Assembly (NCBI GenBank): GCA_025994075.1
Contig: JAMQGV010000004.1
Location: 62,001-126,000 of the forward strand
Source: Vicinamibacteria bacterium
GTDB lineage: Bacteria > Acidobacteriota > Vicinamibacteria > Fen-336
Direction of reading: 5' to 3'
DNA: 64,000 nt
Part shown: positions 9,925 through 17,855 of the stretch, one piece after another
Layout of the letters: the number at the start of each line of letters is the position of its first letter
Position numbering within the stretch: the first letter of the stretch is position 1
Position numbers and translations under genes: made by a program
The notes under the pieces: model-generated
Database searches by the model: none
The model's input: the letters and a program-made list of their open reading frames with translations, nothing else
What the model was told of the DNA's origin: nothing

Positions 9925-11739
9925 ATGACCCTTTCCGTCGACGGCGTGGTTCGCGAAGCCTGTCAGAGCGTCGGGCACGACCCGACCCGGCTGATGGACG
10001 TGGCGCGCGCGGTGCAGGCACGGCTCGGCGGCGTGCCACCCGCCGCGATCGACGCGATCCACCACCAGCTCCACGTGTCTCGAGCCCAGGTCCTCGGCCT
10101 GGTCTCGTTCTACGCGTTCCTCGACGAGACACCCGGCGCTCGCCACGTGATCCGGGTCTGCGACGACGTCGTCGACCGGCTGGCGGGCCACGCCCGCGTC
10201 GCGCGCGCGTTCAGCGACGAGCTGGGCATCCCGATCGGCGGCACCACGGCCGACGGCACGTTCGCGCTGCAGCGCACGGCCTGCATCGGGATGAGCGACC
10301 AGGCGCCGGCGGCGCTCGTCGGCGACGTCGTGGTCACCGATCTCTCGGCCGAGCGGGCGCGCCAGGTCGTCGCCGAGCTGCGCGCCCACGGCGACCCGCA
10401 GCGGCTGGTCAAGCGCCTGGGCGACGGCAACAACGCCCACCCGCTGGTGCGCGCGATGGTCCGCAACAACATCCGCCAGGCGGGGCCGATCGTGATGTCG
10501 GAGCACAAGCGCGGGGAGGCGCTCCGCAAGTGCGCGGCGCTCTCGCCCGTCGAGGTGATCCGGGCGGTCAAGACGGCGCGCCTGCGGGGCCGCGGCGGCG
10601 CCGGGTTCCCGACCGGCATCAAGTGGGAGATGGCGCGGGCGGCCCCCGGCGCGCGCAAGTTCGTGCTGTGCAACGCCGACGAAGGCGAGCCCGGCACCTT
10701 CAAGGACCGCGTGCTGCTGACCGAGTGGCCCGACCGCGTGTTCGCGGGCATGACCATCGCGGGCTACGCGATCGGCGCCCGCGAAGGCGTGCTCTACCTG
10801 CGCGCCGAGTACGCCTACCTGCGCGCGTTCCTCGAGGACGTGCTGGCGCGGCGCCGGTCCGACGGCCTGCTCGGCCGTGACGTGCCGCGCCGCGGCTTCG
10901 AGTTTGACATCCGCATCCAGATGGGCGCCGGGGCCTACGTCTGCGGCGAGGAGTCGGCGCTGATCGAGTCGTGCGAGGGCCGCCGCGGCGACCCGCGCAA
11001 CCGGCCTCCGTTCCCGGCCCAGCGCGGTTATCTCGGCTGCCCGACCGTCGTCAACAACGTCGAGACGCTGTGCTGCGTGACCCGCATCCTCGAGGCCGGC
11101 TCGGCCGCCTTCTCGGTGCTCGGTTCGCGGCAGAGCGCCGGCACCAAGCTGCTCAGCATCTCGGGCGACGTCAGCCGTCCCGGCGTCTACGAGGTGCCGT
11201 TCGGCACCCCGATCCAGGACGTGCTCGCGCTGTGCGGCGGGCGCGACGCCACCGCGCTGCAGGTCGGCGGCCCCAGCGGCCGGATGGTGGGCCCGGCGGA
11301 CTTCGAGCGCACGATCTGCTACGACGACGTCGCCACCGGCGGCGCCCTCGTGGTGTTCGACTCCTCGCGCAACCCGCTGGAGATCGCCCACGCCTACATG
11401 GAGTTCTTCGAGGACGAGAGCTGCGGCTACTGCACGCCGTGCCGGGTGGGCAACGTGCTGCTGCGCCGGGGCCTCGAGAAGGTGCTCGCCGGCCGCGGCG
11501 AGCCCGCGGACCTCGAGCAGTTCGAGCAGATCGCGAGGACGATGAAGGCGTCCAGCCGCTGCGGGCTGGGGCAGACGTCGTTCAACCCGGTGCTCACGTC
11601 GCTGCAGAGCTTCCGGTACCAGTACGAGACGCTCGTGGCGGAGGCGCCGCACGGCCGCCGCCGCGGGTTCGACCTGGACAGCGCGACCGCGGAGGCCACG
11701 CGCCTGCGCGCCGTCGCCGCCGAAGGAGGGCGATCGTGA
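9925..11739 (+). CDS. hoxF: NAD-reducing hydrogenase diaphorase large subunit HoxF
   Basis: A 604-residue flavoprotein subunit that passes electrons between NAD and the iron-sulfur chain of the bidirectional hydrogenase. Residues 1-160 form a NuoE/HoxE-like domain. Of the four cysteines that bind a [2Fe-2S] cluster in NuoE only two remain (in IRVCDDVV and TACIGMSDQ), as in the HoxF of Cupriavidus necator, so this domain probably has no cluster. Residues about 190-604 are NuoF-like: RGRGGAGFPTGIKW for FMN and NADH, NADEGEPGTFKDR, and the [4Fe-4S] ligands Cys500, Cys503 and Cys506 in ESCGYCTPCR plus a later Cys in SSRCGLG. The length matches C. necator HoxF (about 600). First gene of the hoxFUYHW operon; no separate hoxE. 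Confidence 0.95.
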   Translation: MTLSVDGVVREACQSVGHDPTRLMDVARAVQARLGGVPPAAIDAIHHQLHVSRAQVLGLVSFYAFLDETPGARHVIRVCDDVVDRLAGHARVARAFSDELGIPIGGTTADGTFALQRTACIGMSDQAPAALVGDVVVTDLSAERARQVVAELRAHGDPQRLVKRLGDGNNAHPLVRAMVRNNIRQAGPIVMSEHKRGEALRKCAALSPVEVIRAVKTARLRGRGGAGFPTGIKWEMARAAPGARKFVLCNADEGEPGTFKDRVLLTEWPDRVFAGMTIAGYAIGAREGVLYLRAEYAYLRAFLEDVLARRRSDGLLGRDVPRRGFEFDIRIQMGAGAYVCGEESALIESCEGRRGDPRNRPPFPAQRGYLGCPTVVNNVETLCCVTRILEAGSAAFSVLGSRQSAGTKLLSISGDVSRPGVYEVPFGTPIQDVLALCGGRDATALQVGGPSGRMVGPADFERTICYDDVATGGALVVFDSSRNPLEIAHAYMEFFEDESCGYCTPCRVGNVLLRRGLEKVLAGRGEPADLEQFEQIARTMKASSRCGLGQTSFNPVLTSLQSFRYQYETLVAEAPHGRRRGFDLDSATAEATRLRAVAAEGGRS

Positions 11740-12434
11740 GCGAGCCGAGCCTGATCCTCGACGGCCGCGAGATCCCGTTCGTCCCCGGCCAGACCATCCT
11801 GCAGGCGGCCGAAGACGCCGGGGCCTGGATCCCGCGGCTGTGCCACAAGCCGGGGCTCGAGCCGTGCGGGAGCTGCCGGGTCTGCGTCGTGCGCGCCAAC
11901 GGCCGCACCGTCTCCTCGTGCACCTTCCCGGCCAGCCTCGGCATGGTCGTCGAGTGCGACACGCCCGACCTGCTGGCGATGCGCAGGCTGATCGTCGAGA
12001 TGCTGTTCGTCGAGGGCAACCACTTCTGCATGTCGTGCGAGAAGAGCGGCCACTGCGAGCTGCAGGCGCTCGGCTACCGGCTCGGCATCACGGCGCCGCA
12101 GCTCGAGTACCAGTTCCCGCGCCGCGAGGTCGACGCCTCGCACCCCGACATCCTGATCGACCACAACCGCTGCATCCTGTGCGCGCGCTGCGTGCGCACC
12201 TCGCGCGACCTCGACGGCAAGGAGGCGTTCGCATTCGTCGGCCGCGGGCCGCACAAGCGGATCGCCGCCAGCGCCGGCTCCCGGCTGCGCGACACCTCCG
12301 CCGACGTCAGCGACCGCGCGATCGACGCCTGTCCCGTGGGCGCGCTGCTGCGCAAGCGGGTCGGATTCTCGGTGCCGGTCGGCCGGCGCCCCTACGACGC
12401 CGTGCCGATCGGCGGCCAGGAGGTCGGGCGATGA
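11736..12434 (+). CDS. hoxU: NAD-reducing hydrogenase diaphorase small subunit HoxU
   Basis: A 232-residue iron-sulfur subunit homologous to the N-terminus of NuoG. The plant-type [2Fe-2S] ligands appear as LCHKPGLEPCGSCRVC plus a later Cys in VSSCTFP. A His-Cys3 cluster site follows (GNHFCMSCEKSGHCELQ). A [4Fe-4S] motif, CILCARCVRTSRD with DACPVGALL, completes the wire. It connects HoxF to HoxY. The GTG start at 11736 overlaps the hoxF stop (GTGA), and its own stop overlaps the hoxY ATG, so expression is tightly coupled. Confidence 0.95.
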   Translation: MSEPSLILDGREIPFVPGQTILQAAEDAGAWIPRLCHKPGLEPCGSCRVCVVRANGRTVSSCTFPASLGMVVECDTPDLLAMRRLIVEMLFVEGNHFCMSCEKSGHCELQALGYRLGITAPQLEYQFPRREVDASHPDILIDHNRCILCARCVRTSRDLDGKEAFAFVGRGPHKRIAASAGSRLRDTSADVSDRAIDACPVGALLRKRVGFSVPVGRRPYDAVPIGGQEVGR

Positions 12435-12976
12435 GCAAGCCCCGGGTCGCGACCACTTCGCTCTGCGGCTGCTTCGGCTGCCACATGTCGCTGCTCGACA
12501 TCGACGAGCGCATCCTGCAGCTCGCGGAGATCGTCGAGTTCGACAAGTCGCCGATCAACGACCACAAGGACTTCACGCAGCGCTGCACGGTCGGCCTGAT
12601 CGAGGGCGGCTGCGCCAACGCGGAGAACGTGCACGTGCTGCGCCGCTTCCGCGAGATGTGCGACGTGCTGGTCTCGGTCGGCGACTGCGCGACGACCGGC
12701 GGCATCCCGGCGCTGCGCAACCTCGTGCCGCTCGAGGAGTGCCTGGAGGAGGCCTACGTGAAGGGCCCGTCCGTTCACAACCCGTCTCGCCGCATTCCGG
12801 ACGACCCCGAGATCCCGCTGCTGCTCGACAAGGTCTACCCGGCCCACGAGGTGGTGAAGATCGACTACCACCTGCCGGGCTGCCCGCCGTCCGCCGACAC
12901 GTTGTGGGAGGCGCTGAACGCGCTCCTCTCCGGCAAGCCGCTCGCGCTGCCCTACGCGCTGCTCAAGTACGACTGA
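12431..12976 (+). CDS. hoxY: NAD-reducing hydrogenase small subunit HoxY
   Basis: A 181-residue [NiFe]-hydrogenase small subunit of the cytoplasmic group 3d type, without a Tat signal. The proximal [4Fe-4S] cluster ligands are visible: Cys14 and Cys17 in LCGCFGCH, Cys86 in VGDCATTGG and Cys151 in LPGCPPSAD. It shuttles electrons from the HoxH active site to HoxU. The ATG at 12431 overlaps the hoxU stop (ATGA). hoxH starts 6 bases after the stop. Confidence 0.95.
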   Translation: MSKPRVATTSLCGCFGCHMSLLDIDERILQLAEIVEFDKSPINDHKDFTQRCTVGLIEGGCANAENVHVLRRFREMCDVLVSVGDCATTGGIPALRNLVPLEECLEEAYVKGPSVHNPSRRIPDDPEIPLLLDKVYPAHEVVKIDYHLPGCPPSADTLWEALNALLSGKPLALPYALLKYD

Positions 12977-12982
12977 GGGACC

Positions 12983-14431
12983 ATGGAAGCCACCAGCGGA
13001 CGTCGCGTCGTCATCGAGCCGGTGACCCGGGTCGAGGGCCACGGCAAGGTCACCATCCTGCTCGACGCGGAGGGCCACGTGGAGCGCGCGCGCTTCCACG
13101 TCGTGGAGTTCCGCGGCTTCGAGCGCTTCATCCAGGGCCGGCCCTACTGGGAGGTGCCGGTCGCGGTCCAGCGGCTGTGCGGGATCTGCCCGGTCAGCCA
13201 CCACCTGGCCGCGGCCAAGGCGATGGACCGCATCGTCGGCGGCGAGAAGCTGACCCCGACCGCCGAGAAGATGCGGCGGCTGATGCACTACGGCCAGACC
13301 TTCCAGAGCCACGCGCTGCACTTCTTCCACCTGGCCTCGCCCGACCTGCTGTTCGGCTTCGGCTCCGACGTGAACGCCCGGCACGTGCTGGGCGTGGCCG
13401 CGAAGCACCCCGACCTGGCGCGGCAGGGCATCCTGATGCGCCGCTACGGGCAGGAGATCATCCGCGTCACCGCCGGCAAGAAGGTCCACGGCACCGGCGC
13501 GATCCCCGGCGGCGTCAACAAGAACCTGACGCTCGCCGAACGCGACCCGCTGCTCGCGGAGCTGCCGCAGATGCGGGAGTGGGCGCAGGCGACGGTGAAG
13601 CTCGCGCGCGAGTACACGCTCGCCCACGTCGACAGCCTGGGCGGCTTCGGCTCGTTCCCGTCGAACCACATGTCGCTGGTCCGCGCCGACGGCGCGCTCG
13701 ACCTCTACGACGGCGGGCTGCGCGCGGTGGACGCCCAGGGCCGCGCGATCTTCGACCACGTCGACCCGCAGCGCTACCTCGAGTTCATCGCCGAAGAAGT
13801 GAAGCCGTGGTCGTACATGAAGTTCCCGTTCGTCCGCTCGCTCGGGCCCGAGCACGGCTGGTACCGGGTCGGCCCGCTGGCCCGGGTCAACGCCTGCACG
13901 TTCATCGACACGCCGCTGGCCGAGGCCGAGCGCAGGGTGTTCATGGAGGTGGCCGGCGGCCGGCCCAGCCCGCTGACGATGGCGTACCACTGGGCGCGGA
14001 TGATCGAGCTGCTGCACGCGATCGAGAAGATCGACGCGCTGCTGCACGACCCCGACCTGCAGGGCACCGACCTGGTCGTCAGGGGCGAGCGCCGCGGCGA
14101 GGCCGTAGCCATCGTCGAGGCCCCGCGCGGGACGCTGTTCCACCACTACAAGGTGGACGAGAACGACCAGGTCACGATGGCCAACCTGATCGTCTCGACG
14201 ACCAGCAACAACGAGCCGATGAACCGCGCCGTGGCCAGCGTGGCGAAGACGTTCCTGGACGGACAGGAGATCACGGAAGGGCTGCTCAACCACGTCGAGG
14301 TGGCGATCCGCGCCTACGACCCGTGCCTGTCGTGCGCGACCCACGCGCTGGGCCAGATGCCGCTCGACGTCGAGCTGCGCGACGCGGAGGGCCGGCTCGT
14401 GGCGCGGCGGGTCAAGGACTCGCGGGGCTGA
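12983..14431 (+). CDS. hoxH: NAD-reducing hydrogenase large subunit HoxH ([NiFe] site)
   Basis: A 482-residue catalytic subunit. The L1 signature RLCGICPVSHH provides Cys66 and Cys69 and the L2 signature DPCLSCATH provides Cys448 and Cys451, the four thiolate ligands of the Ni-Fe centre. His454 is followed by a 28-residue C-terminal tail, the extension that the HoxW protease removes after nickel insertion. All ligands are intact. HoxH oxidises or produces H2 in the cytoplasm, with NAD reduction on the HoxFU side. No hyp genes for the Fe(CN)2CO ligand set are in this window, so they must be elsewhere. Confidence 0.96.
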   Translation: MEATSGRRVVIEPVTRVEGHGKVTILLDAEGHVERARFHVVEFRGFERFIQGRPYWEVPVAVQRLCGICPVSHHLAAAKAMDRIVGGEKLTPTAEKMRRLMHYGQTFQSHALHFFHLASPDLLFGFGSDVNARHVLGVAAKHPDLARQGILMRRYGQEIIRVTAGKKVHGTGAIPGGVNKNLTLAERDPLLAELPQMREWAQATVKLAREYTLAHVDSLGGFGSFPSNHMSLVRADGALDLYDGGLRAVDAQGRAIFDHVDPQRYLEFIAEEVKPWSYMKFPFVRSLGPEHGWYRVGPLARVNACTFIDTPLAEAERRVFMEVAGGRPSPLTMAYHWARMIELLHAIEKIDALLHDPDLQGTDLVVRGERRGEAVAIVEAPRGTLFHHYKVDENDQVTMANLIVSTTSNNEPMNRAVASVAKTFLDGQEITEGLLNHVEVAIRAYDPCLSCATHALGQMPLDVELRDAEGRLVARRVKDSRG

Positions 14432-14433
14432 AC

Positions 14434-14910
14434 ATGGCGCGCGTGCTCGTCTACGGCTACGGCAACCCCGGCCGCCTCGACGACGGCCTCGGGCCCGCGC
14501 TCGTGGACGAGCTGGCCGCGCGCGGCGTGGGGGACGACGTGGCGCTGGAGACGGGCTACCAGCTCCAGGTCGAGGACGCGGCGCTGGTGGCGCCGTTCGA
14601 CCTCGTGATCTTCGCGGACGCCCACGCGACCTGTGCCCCGCCGTTCGAGCTGCGCGAGCTGGCGCCGCGCCACGGCGCCGACTTCACGACCCACTCGCTG
14701 GCGCCCGAGGCCGTGCTGGCCCTGGCCCGCGACCTCTACGGCAGCCGCGCCCGGGGCTTCACCCTGGGCATCCGCGGCTGTCACTTCGACGACTACGGCG
14801 AGCGCCTCTCGCCCCTGGCGAGGCGCCACCTCGACGCCGCCGCGGACTTCCTGCGGCAGGCGCTGCGCGACGGAACAGGAGATCTCCGATGTCCGAGCCC
14901 CGGCCGCTGA
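14434..14910 (+). CDS. hoxW: Hydrogenase maturation endopeptidase HoxW
   Basis: A 158-residue HyaD/HoxW-family protease that trims the C-terminus of HoxH. The family motif YGYGNPGRLDDG is at residues 7-18, with the metal-sensing Asp in DDG; a second acidic position is in IFADAHA and a conserved His in FTTHSLAP. The IRGCHFDDYGE segment near the end is typical of Hox-type proteases. It starts 2 bases after the hoxH stop and ends 22 bases inside the next gene, a receiver protein. Confidence 0.93.
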   Translation: MARVLVYGYGNPGRLDDGLGPALVDELAARGVGDDVALETGYQLQVEDAALVAPFDLVIFADAHATCAPPFELRELAPRHGADFTTHSLAPEAVLALARDLYGSRARGFTLGIRGCHFDDYGERLSPLARRHLDAAADFLRQALRDGTGDLRCPSPGR

Positions 14911-15266
14911 TCCTCTACATCGACGACGACCCGGACTACCGCGAGGTGATGCGCATCCTGATCGAGTCGGCCGGCTACGAGATGGCCGAGGCCGCCTCTG
15001 CCGAGGAGGGCGTCCTCGTCTACAAGCAGCGCCCGCCCGACCTCGTGATCGTCGACCTGATGATGGAGGAGGTCGATTCCGGCACCGCCTTCGTCAAGGA
15101 GCTGCGGCTGCTGGGCAACAAGGCGCCGATCTACATGCTGAGCTCGGTGGGCGAGAGCATGAGCCTGTCGGCCGATCACGCGGCGCTCGGCCTTTCCGGC
15201 ATCTTCCAGAAGCCGATCGACCGCGCCACCCTGCTCGGCGTGCTGAAGGCGAAGCTCGGCCGCTAG
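14889..15266 (+). CDS. Stand-alone receiver (CheY-like) response regulator
   Basis: A 125-residue protein with only a receiver domain. Acidic pocket IDDDPDY near residues 11-17, phosphoacceptor Asp56 in VIVDLMM, Ser in MLSSVG in place of the usual Thr/Ser switch, and Lys in FQKPID. There is no output domain, so it would act by protein contact or as a phosphotransfer step. It overlaps hoxW by 22 bases and has AGGAGA before the ATG, so it is translated as the last cistron of the hydrogenase operon. Two histidine kinases lie just downstream (16363-17763, 17856-19805) and are candidate partners. Confidence 0.88.
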   Translation: MSEPRPLILYIDDDPDYREVMRILIESAGYEMAEAASAEEGVLVYKQRPPDLVIVDLMMEEVDSGTAFVKELRLLGNKAPIYMLSSVGESMSLSADHAALGLSGIFQKPIDRATLLGVLKAKLGR

Positions 15267-15325
15267 GTTCCGGCAGTAGCATCCGGTCAGCCGACGCGCC
15301 TTGCGCGCGTCCGCCGAGGTTCGCC

Positions 15326-16348
15326 ATGCGCCATGACCGACTGTTCGCGAGCTGCGCCGCGCTGCTCGCCTTCTCCCTCCAGGCCCAGGAGCCGAAGCCG
15401 CTCGACGAGCAGGTGAAGGCGCTCTCGTCGCAGGTCGAGTCGCTGCGCTTCGAGCTCGACCAGGTCCGCAAGAGCGCCGACGACGCGCTGTTCTGGCTGC
15501 GGCTGTCCGACGTCGCGGACGTCGACAAGGTGATCCTGACCGGGCCGCCCAACCCGAAGGAGAAGCCGCGCTACGGGATCGCCAACGAGCGCCACCCCGT
15601 GCGCATCTACCAGTACGTCTTCCTGCCGAAGCAGCTCGACCGCGCGAAGAAGCACCCCGCGATCATGCTGACCCACGGCGGCGTGCACGGCGACTTCGGC
15701 ACCTACCACGTGCACATGGTCCGCGAGATGGTCGAGCGCGGCTACGTCGTGCTGGCCACCGAGTACCGCGGCTCGACCGGCTACGGCAAGGCGATGTACG
15801 AGGCGATCGACTACGGCGGCCTCGAGAACGACGACGTCGTCGCCGGCCGCGACTGGGCCGTCGAGAACCTGCCGGTCGACCCGAAGCGGGTGGCCCTGGT
15901 CGGCTGGAGCCACGGCGGGATGATCTCGCTGATGGTCGGCTTCGACCACCCCGACAAGTTCGCCTGCATCTTCGCGGGGGTGCCCGTCTCCGACCTGCTG
16001 ACGCGGCTCGGCTACACCGCGCAGAGCTACCGCGAGCTGTTCTCGGCCCCGTACCACATCGGCAAGGAGCCGGTCGAAGCGGTCGACGAGTACCGGCGGC
16101 GCAGCCCGATCTGGAACGTGCACAAGCTGAAGCTGCCGCTGATGGTCACGACGTCGACCAACGACCGCGACGTCAACGTCGTGGAGGTGGAGCAGCTGAT
16201 CGTCCACCTCAAGGCCGCCGGCAAGAGCTTCGAGCACAGGATCTACAAGGACGCGCCGGGCGGCCACAGCTTCGAGCGGATCGACACCACCTTCGCGCGC
16301 AAGGCTCGCGAGGACCTCTACGCGTTCCTGGCGAAGCACATGAAGTAG
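15326..16348 (+). CDS. Secreted prolyl-oligopeptidase-family alpha/beta hydrolase
   Basis: A 340-residue protein. The signal peptide MRHDRLFASCAALLAFSLQAQ is followed by a coiled coil (about 25-55, LDEQVKALSSQVESLRFEL) and an S9-type hydrolase domain. The nucleophile elbow is GWSHGGM, the acid is likely in TSTNDRDVN, and the His is in GGHSFER. STGYGKAMY and the preceding EYRG motif are typical of dipeptidyl-peptidase-like S9 enzymes. The N-terminal propeller is absent and replaced by the coiled coil, so bulky access control is missing. It probably acts on small esters or peptides in the periplasm. TAGCAT at about 15281 could be a -10 box. Confidence 0.85.
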   Translation: MRHDRLFASCAALLAFSLQAQEPKPLDEQVKALSSQVESLRFELDQVRKSADDALFWLRLSDVADVDKVILTGPPNPKEKPRYGIANERHPVRIYQYVFLPKQLDRAKKHPAIMLTHGGVHGDFGTYHVHMVREMVERGYVVLATEYRGSTGYGKAMYEAIDYGGLENDDVVAGRDWAVENLPVDPKRVALVGWSHGGMISLMVGFDHPDKFACIFAGVPVSDLLTRLGYTAQSYRELFSAPYHIGKEPVEAVDEYRRRSPIWNVHKLKLPLMVTTSTNDRDVNVVEVEQLIVHLKAAGKSFEHRIYKDAPGGHSFERIDTTFARKAREDLYAFLAKHMK

Positions 16349-16362
16349 CGGAGGGGTCGCCC

Positions 16363-17763
16363 CTACTCGACGTGGGCGGGCAGTTCCAGCCAGAACGTGC
16401 TGCCGCGGCCGGGCGCGCTGTCGATGCCGACCCGGCCGCCGTGGGCGAGCGCGATGCGCTTGACGATCGCGAGCCCCAGCCCGCTGCCCTTGACGGCGGC
16501 GGTGCCCGGGCCCGAGGCGAGGCGCACGAAGTCCTGGAACAGCCGCGCCTGGTCTTCGGCGGCGATGCCGGGTCCGTCGTCTTCGACCTCGACCCGCACG
16601 ACGGGCGAGCGGTCGTGCAGGCGCAGCGTCACGTGGCCGCCGTCCGGCGTGTACTTGAGCGCGTTGGTCAGGTAGTTGACGATCGCCTCCTGCAGCAGGC
16701 GCTCGTGGCCGACGACGCTCGGCAGCCGGTCGGGGACGTCGAGCCGCAGCGCGTGCCGGTGGGCTGCGGCGACGTCCGCGTAGTCGGCGACGAGCCGCTC
16801 GGCCACCGCCGCGAGATCGACGCGGGTGAACTGGGTGCGGGCGATGTCGCTCTCCAGCGAGGAGAGCAGCGAGATGCCGGTCATGAACTCCTCGAGGTCG
16901 CCCAGCCGGCGCAGGCAGCGATCGAGCCAGTCGCGCTGGCGCGGGCTGGTGTCGCCCGCGAGGCCGGCCTGCATGTTCTCGAGCAGCATCGTGACGGCGC
17001 CGAGCGGGGCGCGCAGGTTGTGGGCGGCCACCTGCAGGAAGTCCTTGCGCTGCTGGGAGAGCCGCTGCAGCTCGCCGTTGGCGAGGCGAATCCGCTGCTC
17101 CACGCTGCGCAGCGAGCGCATCAGCTCGAGCAGCAGCAGCGCGGTCAGCCACAGCAGCAGCCCGTGCACGAGGACCAGCGTGAAGGCGTGCAGGCCGCCC
17201 AGCGGGTCGGCCCCGGACACCGGGCCGATCGGCAGCGGCGGCACCGCCAGCCCCGTCCACTCGAGGCCGACCATGCCGCACAGCAGCGAGAAGGCGACCC
17301 CGGTCAGGGCCAGCGCCGCATGCCGCGAGAGCAGGATGCAGCACACGACGACGTGGAGCACGTAGAGGGCCGTGAACGGCGAGCGCCCGCCGCCGACCAG
17401 CCAGATCGCCGCCGTCAGCGCCAGGAAGTCGAGCACGACCGCGCCGTAGGTGACGGCCAGCAGCCACGGCAGCGGCGCGGCCGGCGCGTCGGGCTGCCGG
17501 TAGGCGCGGAAGAAGGTCCAGGCCGCCAGGTTGTACACGGCGACGGCCAGCGCGAGCTGGCACAGGCGCGCCGCGTCGATCGCGACGAGCCCCAGGCCGA
17601 AGCGGGCGAACAGCGCCGAGGCGGCGAGCCCCAGGGCCACCCAGGTCCGGACCCGCGTGTAGACGTAGAAGCTGTGGCCGATGAGCTGGCTGTGGTCGGC
17701 GCGGGCGAGGTCCGACTCGTCTCCGGCGGGGGCGGCCGAAGCGACTGCGCGGCCGGGCAGCAT
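16363..17763 (-). CDS. Integral-membrane sensor histidine kinase
   Basis: A 466-residue kinase. The N-terminal half has about six membrane helices (40-60, 66-85, 99-122, 130-145, 150-166, 190-215) and no extracytoplasmic domain, so the signal is probably sensed in the membrane. The transmitter has His248 in AAHNLRAPLG (the usual E-x-R-x-P-L context is altered to N-L-R-A-P-L), an N box NYLTNALKYTPDGG, G1 DDGPGI and G2 GSGLGLAI. All parts needed for autophosphorylation are there. It is divergent from a second kinase with 92 bases between them, and the nearest receiver is the one overlapping hoxW. Confidence 0.9.
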   Translation of the reverse strand: MLPGRAVASAAPAGDESDLARADHSQLIGHSFYVYTRVRTWVALGLAASALFARFGLGLVAIDAARLCQLALAVAVYNLAAWTFFRAYRQPDAPAAPLPWLLAVTYGAVVLDFLALTAAIWLVGGGRSPFTALYVLHVVVCCILLSRHAALALTGVAFSLLCGMVGLEWTGLAVPPLPIGPVSGADPLGGLHAFTLVLVHGLLLWLTALLLLELMRSLRSVEQRIRLANGELQRLSQQRKDFLQVAAHNLRAPLGAVTMLLENMQAGLAGDTSPRQRDWLDRCLRRLGDLEEFMTGISLLSSLESDIARTQFTRVDLAAVAERLVADYADVAAAHRHALRLDVPDRLPSVVGHERLLQEAIVNYLTNALKYTPDGGHVTLRLHDRSPVVRVEVEDDGPGIAAEDQARLFQDFVRLASGPGTAAVKGSGLGLAIVKRIALAHGGRVGIDSAPGRGSTFWLELPAHVE

Positions 17764-17824
17764 GTCGAAGGCCCAGCAGCAACTCGCGTGCCCGCCCGGA
17801 GCCCCGCCTGCGCGCGAAACCTGC

Positions 17825-17840
17825 TGGCACCGGACGTGCT
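17825..17840 (+). promoter_or_regulatory. Sigma-54-like promoter before the Cache-type histidine kinase
   Basis: TGGCACCGGACGTGCT: GG at 17826-17827 and GC at 17838-17839 with exactly 10 bases between. The -24 half is a perfect TGGCAC; the -12 half is GTGCT rather than TTGCT. The predicted start near 17850 would leave only about 6 bases before the GTG at 17856. Confidence 0.4.
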
Positions 17841-17855
17841 TCGAATCCGGGCGAC

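Noticed and set aside
5633-10132. A 1499-codon minus-strand open frame
   Set aside because: Long open frames are expected on non-coding strands at this GC content. It overlaps the kinase, exporter and hoxF, and its translation is low-complexity Arg/Gly/Pro.
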